This document shows positions 15,612-24,157 of a stretch of 64,000 bases of DNA, in pieces. The stretch is from Pseudomonas sp. SID14000 (GTDB lineage: Bacteria; Pseudomonadota; Gammaproteobacteria; Pseudomonadales; Pseudomonadaceae), in assembly GCF_002165135.1 (NCBI RefSeq), contig NZ_NFZQ01000018.1, positions 1-64,000 of the forward strand, written 5' to 3'. Every line of letters starts with the position of its first letter. The stretch's first letter is position 1. The translations under genes were made by a program, and so were the position numbers. Under the pieces are notes generated by a model that was not told the origin of the DNA, made no database searches, and saw only the letters and a list, made by a program, of their open reading frames with translations.

Positions 15612-17060
15612 TCAGTGCAGGGCCTCTTCGGCCTTCTGGATCGCGGCGAATTCCTCTTCCGGTGTGCCCGCGACCAGGTGGTGGCGGCTGTAGAAAGCAA
15701 AGTAGGCAATTAATACCGCATAGATCACCGCGGCGCCAATTACCACCCGTGGGTCGACCAGGAAACCGGCGACTACGGCGATGCAGGCCAGTACCAGTGC
15801 CAGGCCCGAGGTGAAGATGCCACCGGGGGTGCGGTACGGGCGCTCCATCTTCGGCCGGCGGATGCGCAGGGTGATGTGTGCAGCCATCATCAGCACGTAG
15901 GACAGGGTGGCACCAAACACCGCCACCAGGATCAGCAAGTCACCCTGGCCAGTCAGCGACAGGGCAAAGCCGATGATGCCGGGGATGATCAGGGCCAGTA
16001 CCGGAGCCTTGCTCTTGTTGGTTTCCGACAGCTTGCGCGGCAGGTAGCCGGCGCGCGACAGGGCGAAGATCTGCCGGGAATAGGCGTAGATGATCGAGAA
16101 GAAGCTGGCGATCAGCCCGGCCAGGCCGACCAGGTTGACGAAGCCGCCCATCCAGGTGCTACCGCCGTAGGCCTTGGACAAGGCTTCTACCAGCGGGTTG
16201 CCGGACGCTTTCAGTGCTTCGGAGCCTGCACCGCCGGGGCCGACCACCAGGATCAGCAGGGCGAAGGCCAGCAACACCAGCATGGCGCCGATCAGGCCGC
16301 GAGGCAGGTCGCGTTTGGGGTTCTTGGTTTCTTCGGCGGCCAGTGGCACGCCCTCTACGGCGAGGAAGAACCAGATGGCGTAGGGGATGGCCGCCCACAC
16401 GCCGACATAGCCGAACGGCAGGAAGCTGCTGGCGCCCACAGCGTCCGTTTTGGTGATGTCGAACAGGTTGGCTGCATCAAAATGGGGCACCATGCTCACC
16501 AGGAACACGGCCAGGGCGATGGCGGCGATGGCGGTGATGATGAACATCAGCTTCAACGCCTCACCCACGCCAAAGATGTGGATGCCGATGAACACGATGT
16601 AGAACGCCAGGTAGATCATCCAGCCGCCGATGCCGAACAGTGACTGGCAGTAGGCGCCGATGAACACTGCGATGGCGGCGGGGGCGATGGCGTACTCGAT
16701 GAGGATCGCCGTCCCGGTGAGGAAGCCGCCCCAGGGGCCGAAGGCGCTGCGGGCAAAGCCATAGCCGCCGCCTGCGGTGGGGATCATCGACGACAGTTCG
16801 GCCAGCGAGAAGCACATGCACAGGTACATGGTGGCCATCAGCAGGGTGGCGAGGAACATACCGCCCCAGCCGCCCTGGGCCAGGCCGAAGTTCCAGCCGG
16901 CATAGTCGCCGGAGATGACGTAGGCCACGCCCAGGCCGACCAGCAGGACCCAGCCGGCGGCGCCTTTTTTCAGTTCACGTTGCTGGAAATAGTCCGAGCC
17001 GACTTTTTCGAAGTCGACGGAAGAGCCTGCCGGCGAGCCGGCGGAATGATCGCTTGGCAT
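15612..17060 (-). CDS. eat: Ethanolamine permease (APC superfamily)
   Basis: The ATG at 17060 (AGGTGA seven bases upstream) gives 482 residues with about twelve membrane helices. The N-terminal part has VAYVISGDYAGWNFGLAQGG, the amino-acid/polyamine/organocation transporter signature in helix 1, and FFLAVEGVPLAAEETKNPKR in the cytosolic loop 6-7. Proteins of this group (Eat, ethanolamine permease) import ethanolamine in Pseudomonas and Rhodococcus. It precedes eutB and eutC, giving uptake plus breakdown in one operon. Upstream at 17135-17120 (minus strand) TGGCTC-GCTTC-CTGCA is a weak sigma-54-like match with correct GG-N10-GC spacing. Confidence 0.93.
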   Translation of the reverse strand: MPSDHSAGSPAGSSVDFEKVGSDYFQQRELKKGAAGWVLLVGLGVAYVISGDYAGWNFGLAQGGWGGMFLATLLMATMYLCMCFSLAELSSMIPTAGGGYGFARSAFGPWGGFLTGTAILIEYAIAPAAIAVFIGAYCQSLFGIGGWMIYLAFYIVFIGIHIFGVGEALKLMFIITAIAAIALAVFLVSMVPHFDAANLFDITKTDAVGASSFLPFGYVGVWAAIPYAIWFFLAVEGVPLAAEETKNPKRDLPRGLIGAMLVLLAFALLILVVGPGGAGSEALKASGNPLVEALSKAYGGSTWMGGFVNLVGLAGLIASFFSIIYAYSRQIFALSRAGYLPRKLSETNKSKAPVLALIIPGIIGFALSLTGQGDLLILVAVFGATLSYVLMMAAHITLRIRRPKMERPYRTPGGIFTSGLALVLACIAVVAGFLVDPRVVIGAAVIYAVLIAYFAFYSRHHLVAGTPEEEFAAIQKAEEALH

Positions 17061-17180
17061 AGTTTCACCTGTTGTTTTTCTTGGTGGCCGGACGGGTTCC
17101 GGACCGATGGTGATAGTTAGTGCAGGAAGCGAGCCAGAGCTGTTGGTGCACGGTTGCCGCTCTGGGTTTTGTGTAAGCAG

Positions 17181-17280
17181 GCCTGGCCGTTTCGCGGGTG
17201 AACCCGCTCCCACAGGGGGTGTACAGCACCTTAAGCAGGCGCAGTACCTGTGGGAGCGGGTTTACCCGCGAAGAAGGCGA
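17181..17280. repeat. REPIN between eat and exaC
   Basis: Imperfect inverted arms at 17181-17216 and 17247-17280 share the GCGGGT(G/A)AACCCGCTCCCACAGG core and face each other across a 30-nt loop. The pair lies just beyond the stop of exaC (17287) and upstream of the eat promoter. Confidence 0.85.
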
Positions 17281-17286
17281 CGCGGA

Positions 17287-18807
17287 TTAGAAGAAGCCCA
17301 ACGGATTGATGTCGTAGCTCACCAGCAGGTTCTTGGTCTGCTGATAGTGGTCGAGCATCATCTTGTGGGTCTCACGCCCGACCCCCGACTTCTTGTAGCC
17401 ACCGAACGCGGCATGCGCCGGGTACAGGTGGTAGCAGTTGGTCCATACCCGGCCAGCCTTGATCCCACGGCCCATACGGTAGGCACGGTTGATGTCGCGG
17501 GTCCACACGCCGGCACCCAGGCCGAACTCGGTGTCGTTGGCAATCGCCAGCGCTTCGGCTTCGTCCTTGAAGGTGGTGACGCTGACCACCGGGCCGAAGA
17601 TCTCCTCCTGGAACACGCGCATGCGGTTGTTGCCCTTGAGCAGGGTCGGCTGGATGTAGTAACCGGTGGCCAGCGAGCCCTCCAGTTTCTCTACCTTGCC
17701 GCCGGTCAGCAGTTCGGCGCCTTCCTTCTCGGCAATCTCCAGGTACGACAGGATCTTCTCGAACTGCTGTTGCGAAGCCTGGGCGCCGACCATGGTGTCG
17801 GTGTCCAGCGGGTCGCCGCGCTTGATCTGCTGCACCTTCTTCATTACCGCTTCCATGAACTGCGGGTAGATCGACTCCTGTACCAGCGCGCGCGACGGGC
17901 AGGTGCACACTTCGCCCTGGTTGAAGAACGCCAGCACCATGCCTTCGGCCGCCTTCTCGATGAAGCTCGGCTCGGCCTGCATGATGTCTTCGAAGTAGAT
18001 GTTCGGCGACTTGCCGCCCAGCTCGACGGTGGAGGGGATGATGTTCTCGGCGGCGCACTTCATGATGTGCGAGCCCACCGGGGTCGAGCCGGTGAAGGCG
18101 ATCTTGGCGATGCGCTTGCTGGTGGCCAGGGCTTCACCTGCTTCGCGGCCATAGCCTTGCACCACGTTGAGCACGCCTTTTGGCAGCAGGTCACCGATCA
18201 CTTCCAGCAACACAGTGATGCCCAGCGGAGTCTGCTCGGCCGGTTTGAGCACCACACAGTTGCCGGCGGCCAGGGCCGGGGCGAGTTTCCAGGCGGCCAT
18301 CAGGATCGGGAAGTTCCACGGGATGATCTGCCCGACCACGCCCAGTGGCTCGTGGATGTGGTAGGCCACGGTGCCTTCGTTGATTTCCGCGGCGCCGCCT
18401 TCCTGTGCGCGGATGCAGCCGGCGAAGTAGCGGAAGTGGTCGACCGCCAGCGGGATGTCGGCATTGAGGGTTTCGCGGACCGGCTTGCCGTTGTCCCAGG
18501 TCTCGGTAATGGCAAGCAGTTCGAGGTTCTGTTCGATACGGTCGGCGATCTTCAGCAGGACGTTGGAGCGGTCCTGTACCGAGGTGCGGCCCCAGGCGTC
18601 GGCAGCGGCATGGGCGGCATCCAGGGCTTTTTCGATGTCTTCGGCAGTGGAGCGGGGGAATTCGGCGATCGGCTGGCCGTTCACCGGAGAGGTGTTGGTG
18701 AAGTACTCACCCTTTACCGGAGGAACGAACTCACCACCGATGTAGTTGCCGTAGCGGCTCTTGAAGGAAACCTTCGCGCCTTCGGTACCGGGATGTGCGT
18801 AACGCAT
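17287..18807 (-). CDS. exaC: NAD-dependent aldehyde (acetaldehyde) dehydrogenase
   Basis: The 506-residue protein is a full-length class ALDH. The coenzyme region has IIPWNFPILM (161-170), FTGSTPVGS (238-246) and VELGGKSPNI with the general-base Glu262. The nucleophile is Cys301 in FNQGEVCTCPSR, followed by EEIFGPVVSV. It resembles ExaC/AcoD-type acetaldehyde dehydrogenases of Pseudomonas and Cupriavidus, which make acetate from acetaldehyde. Next to eat-eutBC it would remove the acetaldehyde formed by EutBC; it could also serve acetoin or ethanol use. It is transcribed away from the sigma-54 activator gene and has a -24/-12 promoter match at 18870-18855. Confidence 0.93.
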   Translation of the reverse strand: MRYAHPGTEGAKVSFKSRYGNYIGGEFVPPVKGEYFTNTSPVNGQPIAEFPRSTAEDIEKALDAAHAAADAWGRTSVQDRSNVLLKIADRIEQNLELLAITETWDNGKPVRETLNADIPLAVDHFRYFAGCIRAQEGGAAEINEGTVAYHIHEPLGVVGQIIPWNFPILMAAWKLAPALAAGNCVVLKPAEQTPLGITVLLEVIGDLLPKGVLNVVQGYGREAGEALATSKRIAKIAFTGSTPVGSHIMKCAAENIIPSTVELGGKSPNIYFEDIMQAEPSFIEKAAEGMVLAFFNQGEVCTCPSRALVQESIYPQFMEAVMKKVQQIKRGDPLDTDTMVGAQASQQQFEKILSYLEIAEKEGAELLTGGKVEKLEGSLATGYYIQPTLLKGNNRMRVFQEEIFGPVVSVTTFKDEAEALAIANDTEFGLGAGVWTRDINRAYRMGRGIKAGRVWTNCYHLYPAHAAFGGYKKSGVGRETHKMMLDHYQQTKNLLVSYDINPLGFF

Positions 18808-18854
18808 GGTGTGTCTCCTGGCTATTGTGTTTGTTAGGGAGTTGGAAAGCGTAG

Positions 18855-18870
18855 AGCAAAGGTTGGGCCA
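18855..18870 (-). promoter_or_regulatory. Sigma-54 promoter of exaC
   Basis: On the minus strand TGGCCC-AACCT-TTGCT fits the -24/-12 consensus TGGCAC-N5-TTGCW with the invariant GG and GC ten bases apart. It lies about 48 bases upstream of the exaC ATG, and a sigma-54 activator gene is divergently placed. A small inverted repeat CACTG-TGC-CAGTG at 18931-18943, about 60-75 bp upstream of the -24 element, might be part of the activator's enhancer site. Confidence 0.6.
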
Positions 18871-19062
18871 GCGTTTCGAGTATCAGGCAAATCAAGGGCT
18901 TGGCTCGGTTCCAAGGGCCTGGCCAACGGTCACTGTGCCAGTGCCGGTACGCGCGGGCGTGACACTTTGTGCCATTTGCGACACGTAACCGGAGGGTGCA
19001 TTGCAAAGCCTTCCCGGGTGGAGGATGCTGGCGGGACTCTCTATCTGCGGAGAACTACAACA

Positions 19063-21051
19063 ATGCAGAGCAATCATTTCAGTCGCCATGCCCAGCAAGT
19101 CCATACCGTCGCCCATGGTGGGGCCGGGGAGGGCGGCAGTGACCCGTCCATCGCCCGCTCCTGGCTGCGCTGCCTGGAGGACTACCACCTCGACCCGTCG
19201 GTGATCGAGGCCCCGGTGGTGCTCGAACACGGGCGCCTGCTGGAAAGCCGCGAGCGTCTGCGGCAGGTGCTGCAGATTGCCGACCATGAAATGAACAGCC
19301 TGCACCAGCAGCTTTCGGGAGCTGGCCATGCGGTGCTGCTGACCGATGCCCGTGGGGTGATCCTTAATTGCGTCAGCGCGCCGACCGAGCGGCGCAGTTT
19401 CGAGCGCGCCGGGCTGTGGCTGGGCGCTGACTGGAGCGAGGCGCGGGAGGGCACCAACGGCATCGGCACCTGCCTGGTCGAGCGCCAGGCGCTGACCATT
19501 CACCAGAACGAGCACTTCCGTGGTCGCCACACTGGCCTGACCTGCTCGGCCAGCCCGGTGTTCGACCCGCATGGCGAGTTGCTGGCGGTGCTGGATGTGT
19601 CTTCGGCACGGCCTGATGTTTCCCGGCAGAGTCAGTTCCATACCATGGCCCTGGTCAACCTGTCGGCGAAGATGATCGAAAGCTGCTACTTCCTGCGCCA
19701 TTTCGAACAGCAATGGCTGTTGCGTTTCCACCTGCAAGCCGAGTCGGTCGGCCTGTTCAGCGAAGGCCTGCTGGCGTTCGACGGTGACGGGCGCATCTGC
19801 GCCGCCAACCAGAGCGCGCTGAACCTGCTGGGCACGGTGCGCGGTGGCGTGCTGGGCAAACCGCTGGAACGCTTTTTTGCCTGCAGCCACGACGAACTGT
19901 TCAGCCGCGCCACGCCCGCAGGCAGCACGGCCTGGCCGCTGCATACCCTGGACGGGCGCCAGGTGTTCGCCAGCCTGCGTGGCCAGGCGCGCGCACCGGT
20001 GTGGTCGGTGCCAGCCGCCCAGCCGCGCCCCGTGCGGCAAGCGGAGCCGCTAATCTGTCTGCTCGACCCGGCCTTGCAGAACGACTTCCGCCGTAGCGTA
20101 CGGGTGTTCGAGCGCGATGTGCCGCTGCTGCTGCGCGGCGAGACCGGCTGTGGCAAGGAGGCCTTCGCCCAGGCTGTGCACCAGGCCAGCGAGCGGCGTA
20201 GCAAGCCGTTCGTCGCCATCAACTGCGCGTCGATCCCGGAGAGCCTGATCGAGAGCGAACTGTTCGGCTACCGCGGCGGCAGCTTTACCGGTGCGCGCAA
20301 GGAAGGCATGCGCGGCAAGCTGTTGCAGGCTGACGGCGGCACCTTGCTGCTGGACGAGATCGGCGACATGCCACTGGCCCTGCAAACCCGCCTGCTGCGA
20401 GTGCTGGAGGAGCGCCAGGTGGTACCGATCGGTGGCGAGCCGCAGGCAGTCGACGTGCGCATCGTCAGCGCGACCCACCGTGACCTGCTGGAGCGGGTGG
20501 AGCAGGGCAGTTTCCGCGAGGACCTGTATTACCGCCTGAATGGCCTGGAGGTGGCATTGCCGGCAGTGCGCGAGCGCAGTGACAAGGCGCAGTTGCTGGA
20601 TTTTCTGCTGCGTCAGGAGGCACAGGGAGAACCGATCGATATCGAGCCCAGGGCGCGACAGGCACTGCTCGACTTCGCCTGGCCGGGCAACGTGCGGCAG
20701 ATGCGCAACGTGCTGCGTACGCTGGTGGCACTTTGCGAAGACTCCCGGATCATGTTCCCTGATCTCCCCGCCATTGTTCGCAACACGCCGGCCCTTGTAG
20801 GAGCGACCTTGTGTCGCGAATGGGCCGCAGAGCCGCCCCAGGATCTCAACCGCGCAGCTCAAACCGCCAGGGCTGCTGTGCAGCCCGATCGCGACACAAG
20901 GCCGCTCCTACAGGATGCGGAGCGGCAAGCATTGTTGGAGACGCTAGAGGCAAAACACTGGCACCTCACCCGTGTCGCCGAGCACTTGGGCATCAGCCGC
21001 AATACCTTGTATCGAAAACTGCGCAAACACGGCATCACCAGGGCCGACTGA
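19063..21051 (+). CDS. eatR: Sigma-54-dependent activator of ethanolamine genes (AcoR family)
   Basis: The ATG at 19063 (GGAG upstream) gives 662 residues. The N-terminal GAF-like sensor (about 60-210) resembles AcoR. The AAA+ domain has Walker A GETGCGKE (359-366), GSFTGA (406-411) and Walker B GTLLLDEIGD (426-435). A Fis-type HTH closes the protein (LTRVAEHLGISRNTLYRKLRKH). The sigma-54-contact loop is GSFTGA, not the usual GAFTGA. Residues about 578-617, between the AAA+ domain and the HTH, are encoded by an inserted REP pair that keeps the frame. Position opposite exaC/eat/eutBC matches EatR of P. aeruginosa (family knowledge), so ethanolamine is the probable effector. Confidence 0.88.
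   Translation: MQSNHFSRHAQQVHTVAHGGAGEGGSDPSIARSWLRCLEDYHLDPSVIEAPVVLEHGRLLESRERLRQVLQIADHEMNSLHQQLSGAGHAVLLTDARGVILNCVSAPTERRSFERAGLWLGADWSEAREGTNGIGTCLVERQALTIHQNEHFRGRHTGLTCSASPVFDPHGELLAVLDVSSARPDVSRQSQFHTMALVNLSAKMIESCYFLRHFEQQWLLRFHLQAESVGLFSEGLLAFDGDGRICAANQSALNLLGTVRGGVLGKPLERFFACSHDELFSRATPAGSTAWPLHTLDGRQVFASLRGQARAPVWSVPAAQPRPVRQAEPLICLLDPALQNDFRRSVRVFERDVPLLLRGETGCGKEAFAQAVHQASERRSKPFVAINCASIPESLIESELFGYRGGSFTGARKEGMRGKLLQADGGTLLLDEIGDMPLALQTRLLRVLEERQVVPIGGEPQAVDVRIVSATHRDLLERVEQGSFREDLYYRLNGLEVALPAVRERSDKAQLLDFLLRQEAQGEPIDIEPRARQALLDFAWPGNVRQMRNVLRTLVALCEDSRIMFPDLPAIVRNTPALVGATLCREWAAEPPQDLNRAAQTARAAVQPDRDTRPLLQDAERQALLETLEAKHWHLTRVAEHLGISRNTLYRKLRKHGITRAD
20796..20913. repeat. 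REP pair inside the eatR coding sequence
   Basis: TGTAGGAGCGACCTTGTGTC at 20796 and its partner ending GGCCGCTCCTACA at 20913 face each other as in the intergenic REPINs of this window, including the GGGCCGC/GCAGCCC inner stems. The segment is open in the eatR frame and adds about 39 residues (start LVGATLCREWAAEP) to the linker before the HTH. Confidence 0.9.
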
Positions 21052-21117
21052 GCGAAACATCTGGTGCGATTTATCGCGCCCTGGGCTACCCTGCCTCGAT
21101 GTTTTGCGAGGTCGACC

Positions 21118-22467
21118 ATGCATATTCACATTCTCGGTATTTGCGGCACTTTCATGGGCTCGCTGGCGGTGCTGGCCAAGGAACTTGGCCACCGCGTCAC
21201 TGGCTCTGACGCCAACGTCTATCCCCCGATGAGCACCCAGCTCGAAGCCCAGGGCATCGAGCTGACCCAAGGCTATGACCCGGCGCAGCTGGACCCGGCG
21301 CCAGACCTGGTGGTCATCGGCAACGCCATGTCGCGTGGCAACCCGGCGGTGGAGTACGTGCTGAACAAGGGCCTGCCCTATGTTTCCGGCCCGCAGTGGC
21401 TGGCTGACCACGTGCTGCAGGGCCGCTGGGTGCTGGCCGTTGCCGGTACCCACGGCAAGACCACTACCAGCAGCATGCTGGCCTGGGTGCTGGAGCACGC
21501 CGGCATGAGCCCGGGCTTCCTGATCGGCGGTGTGCCGCAGAATTTCTCGGTGTCGGCGCGCCTGGGCGATACGCCGTTCTTCGTGGTCGAAGCCGACGAG
21601 TACGACAGCGCCTTCTTCGACAAGCGCTCGAAGTTCGTCCACTACCACCCACGCACGGCGATCCTCAACAACCTTGAGTTCGACCACGCGGACATCTTCC
21701 CCGACCTGGCCTCGATCGAGCGGCAGTTCCACCATCTGGTGCGCACCATCCCCAGCGAAGGCCTGGTCATCCATCCCACCACCGAGCTGGCGCTGGAGCG
21801 GGTGATCGGCATGGGCTGCTGGACCCCGGTGCAGACCACCGGTGAAGGTGGCCAATGGCAAGCCCGCCTGCTCAGCCCCGATGGCTCGCGCTTCGAAGTG
21901 CTGTTCGACGGCGAAGTGCAGGGCGTGGTGGACTGGGCGCTGACCGGCCAGCACAACGTTGCCAACGCCTTGGCTACCCTGGCAGCAGCACGCCATGTGG
22001 GCGTGGTGCCGGCCATGGGCATCGAAGGGCTGAGCGCCTTCAAGAGCGTCAAGCGGCGCATGGAGAAGGTTGCCGAAGTGCAAGGCGTGACCATCTACGA
22101 TGACTTCGCCCACCACCCGACCGCCATCGCCACCACCCTCGACGGCCTGCGCAAGCGCGTTGGCGAGGCCCCGGTGATCGCGGTGATCGAGCCGCGCTCC
22201 AACTCGATGAAGCTCGGTGCTCACCGTGACGGCCTGCCGGAAAGCGTCAACGACGCCGACCAGGTGATCTGGTACGCCCCGGCCAACCTTGGCTGGGACC
22301 TGGCTGCCACCGCCGCGCAATGCAAAGTGCCCAGCGTGGTGGCCGACAGCCTCGAAGCGATCATCGAGCGGGTCAAGGGCCAGGCTCGCCCAGGCACCCA
22401 TGTAGTGATCATGAGCAACGGCGGCTTCGGCGGCCTGCACGGCAAGCTGGCCGAGGCCCTGAAGTGA
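21118..22467 (+). CDS. mpl: UDP-MurNAc:L-Ala-gamma-D-Glu-meso-DAP ligase (murein tripeptide recycling)
   Basis: The ATG at 21118 follows GAGGT and gives 449 residues. Mpl reattaches the recycled tripeptide L-Ala-gamma-D-Glu-mDAP to UDP-MurNAc in the cytosol. The Mur ligase pattern is complete: N-terminal nucleotide-binding start HILGICGTFMGSLA, ATP loop VAGTHGKTTTSSML (about 110-123), EADEYDSAFFD (about 160-170) and the C-terminal IYDDFAHHPTAIATTL. It is followed without a gap by ubiX, whose GTG start overlaps the TGA. A longer frame starting at 21064 has no better ribosome site. Confidence 0.96.
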   Translation: MHIHILGICGTFMGSLAVLAKELGHRVTGSDANVYPPMSTQLEAQGIELTQGYDPAQLDPAPDLVVIGNAMSRGNPAVEYVLNKGLPYVSGPQWLADHVLQGRWVLAVAGTHGKTTTSSMLAWVLEHAGMSPGFLIGGVPQNFSVSARLGDTPFFVVEADEYDSAFFDKRSKFVHYHPRTAILNNLEFDHADIFPDLASIERQFHHLVRTIPSEGLVIHPTTELALERVIGMGCWTPVQTTGEGGQWQARLLSPDGSRFEVLFDGEVQGVVDWALTGQHNVANALATLAAARHVGVVPAMGIEGLSAFKSVKRRMEKVAEVQGVTIYDDFAHHPTAIATTLDGLRKRVGEAPVIAVIEPRSNSMKLGAHRDGLPESVNDADQVIWYAPANLGWDLAATAAQCKVPSVVADSLEAIIERVKGQARPGTHVVIMSNGGFGGLHGKLAEALK

Positions 22468-23093
22468 GCGGGCCGGAGCGCATCACCCTGGCCATGACGG
22501 GCGCCTCTGGCGCCCAGTATGGCCTGCGCCTGCTCGATTGCCTGGTGCGTGAGGACCGCGAGGTGCACTTCCTGATCTCCAAGGCTGCGCAACTGGTGAT
22601 GGCCACCGAGACCGACGTGGTGCTGCCGGCCAAGCCGCAGGCGATGCAGGCCTTCCTCACCGAATACACCGGCGCTGCCGACGGGCAGATTCGCGTGTAT
22701 GGCAAGGAAGACTGGATGTCCCCGGTGGCCTCGGGCTCCGGCGCCCCGGCGGCGATGGTGGTGGTACCCTGTTCCACCGGCACCTTGTCGGCGATTGCCA
22801 CCGGTGCCTGCAACAACCTGATCGAACGTGCTGCCGACGTCACCCTCAAGGAGCGTCGCCAGCTGATCCTGGTGCCCCGCGAAGCGCCATTCTCCACCAT
22901 CCACCTGGAGAACATGCTCAAGCTGTCGCAAATGGGCGCGGTGATCCTGCCGGCGTCGCCGGGCTTCTATCACCAGCCGCAGACCATCGACGACCTAGTC
23001 GACTTTGTCGTGGCGCGCATTCTCAACCTGCTGAACATTCCCCAGGATATGTTGCCGCGTTGGGGTGAGCACCACTTCGGGGTGGATGATTGA
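22464..23093 (+). CDS. ubiX: Flavin prenyltransferase UbiX
   Basis: UbiX attaches dimethylallyl phosphate to FMN to make prenylated FMN, the cofactor of the UbiD decarboxylase of ubiquinone synthesis. The start is GTG at 22464, overlapping the mpl stop (GTGA), giving 209 residues, the usual length. The FMN site shows in LAMTGASGAQYGLRLLD (about 9-25) and in the later LVPREAPFSTIHLENMLKLS block. SGSGAPAAMVVVPCSTGTL lies in the phosphate-binding part. Longer frames in phase only extend back into mpl. Confidence 0.95.
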   Translation: MSGPERITLAMTGASGAQYGLRLLDCLVREDREVHFLISKAAQLVMATETDVVLPAKPQAMQAFLTEYTGAADGQIRVYGKEDWMSPVASGSGAPAAMVVVPCSTGTLSAIATGACNNLIERAADVTLKERRQLILVPREAPFSTIHLENMLKLSQMGAVILPASPGFYHQPQTIDDLVDFVVARILNLLNIPQDMLPRWGEHHFGVDD

Positions 23094-23377
23094 AGCGAAC
23101 GCTGGCGGGTGTGCTGGCGCTGGTGCTGCTCGGTGGCTGCGCCACGGTGCGCACGCTGGATGCCAACAAGCCCGGGGCGCCGGTGGTGTATGCCGGTACC
23201 CGGCTGGATTTGTATGTGATCAATGGCGGGTGTTGTCCGCGTGATCATTATGGGGCTGATGCCCCGGCGTACCCGGGGCTGGACCTGCCCGGGAGCATGC
23301 TGCTCGATACCCTGTTGCTGCCGTTGTCGTTGCTCACTGCGGCCGGTATTGGTTTTCAGGCCACCGGTGGGTTGTGA
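23090..23377 (+). CDS. YceK/YidQ-type (DUF1375) small lipoprotein
   Basis: The start is TTG at 23090, overlapping the ubiX stop. The 95-residue product has a lipoprotein signal with lipobox LLGGC (about 13-17), then RPLDANKPG-like and VYAGTRLDLYVI segments, and two hydrophobic stretches near the end (LLDTLLLPLSLLTAAGIGF). This matches the YceK/YidQ family of enterobacterial and Pseudomonas lipoproteins of unknown function. Coupling to ubiX is probably only economical, with no functional link known. Confidence 0.8.
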   Translation: MKRTLAGVLALVLLGGCATVRTLDANKPGAPVVYAGTRLDLYVINGGCCPRDHYGADAPAYPGLDLPGSMLLDTLLLPLSLLTAAGIGFQATGGL

Positions 23378-23473
23378 GGGCCCTTTCGCGGGTAAACCCG
23401 CTCCCACAGGTATTGCACCAGTCTTGAGATAGTGCAACTCCTGTGGGAGCGGGTTTACCCGCGAAGAGGCCCT
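23378..23473. repeat. REPIN after the YceK-type gene
   Basis: Inverted arms 23378-23410 and 23440-23473 both hold the CGCGGGTAAACCCGCTCCCA core with matching GGGCCC/GGGCC flanks. The pair lies between two convergent genes, a likely bidirectional transcript end. Confidence 0.88.
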
Positions 23474-23485
23474 GACAGGTGAAGG

Positions 23486-24130
23486 CTATTTTTTGCCCAA
23501 CCTGCGCAACTCATCCGACTCCACGATCCGCACCCCGTCTTCCTCCTCAAGCGCCAGCCGCCACAGCGCCCGGGCCAAGGTACAAGCCTCGATCCCACGA
23601 TATTTCCCGGGTATCAGCCTGGAAAACGGCGACATCAGCTTTTCCCCGAGCCGCGGCTGGATCCGCTCGCCCAGCAGCAACGATGGCCGCACGATGGTCA
23701 GCTGCGGCCAATCCTGGGCCTTGAGTGCCTCTTCCATCTCGCCCTTGACCCGGTTGTAGAAAATCGACGATTTCGGGTCGGCGCCCAGTGCACTGACCAC
23801 CAGCAGATGTCGCGCACCCATCTCCCGGGCACGCTTGCTGAACGCCACTACCATGTCCAGGTCTACCGCACGGAAGGCCGATTCGGAGCCGGCCTGCTTC
23901 AGCGTGGTGCCCAGGCAGCAAAAGGCGATATCGACCCGCCCGGCCAGCTGCGGGAGAAACACCGCCGGGTCGCCGACCGGGTTTTCCAGGTGCGGGTGCT
24001 CGGCCAGTGGCCGGCGGGTAGGCGCCAGTACGCGGGTGATGGTGGGCTCGTTGAGCAGGCGGTCGAGCAGGTGTTCACCTGTCAGACCCGTGGCACCGGC
24101 AAGCAGGACATGCTGAGGCGTCAAATACAT
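23486..24130 (-). CDS. NAD(P)-binding SDR-like oxidoreductase (HTATIP2 type)
   Basis: The 214-residue protein has a Rossmann start LLAGATGLTGEHLLDRLL (GATGLTG nucleotide loop, about 11-17), CCLGTTLKQAG and the YNRVKGEMEEAL motif with Tyr-x-x-x-Lys, as in atypical short-chain dehydrogenases. No signal peptide. Members of this group (COG0702, HTATIP2/YwnB-like) bind NADPH, and many have no known substrate. The start ATG at 24130 follows GGGAGAG. It lies 28 bases after the stop-side neighbour's end and may share a transcript with the MORN/C13 gene upstream. Confidence 0.8.
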   Translation of the reverse strand: MYLTPQHVLLAGATGLTGEHLLDRLLNEPTITRVLAPTRRPLAEHPHLENPVGDPAVFLPQLAGRVDIAFCCLGTTLKQAGSESAFRAVDLDMVVAFSKRAREMGARHLLVVSALGADPKSSIFYNRVKGEMEEALKAQDWPQLTIVRPSLLLGERIQPRLGEKLMSPFSRLIPGKYRGIEACTLARALWRLALEEEDGVRIVESDELRRLGKK

Positions 24131-24157
24131 GATGTCTCTCCCTTGTTACACACAAGC

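Noticed and set aside
14330..15814. Plus-strand open frame of 494 codons over eutB
   Set aside because: It is a shadow of the eutB/eat coding strand with Gly/Gln/Val-rich composition. EutB on the minus strand matches a known enzyme throughout.
17107..18837. 576-codon plus-strand frame over exaC
   Set aside because: It is antisense to a complete aldehyde dehydrogenase and carries no domain signature.
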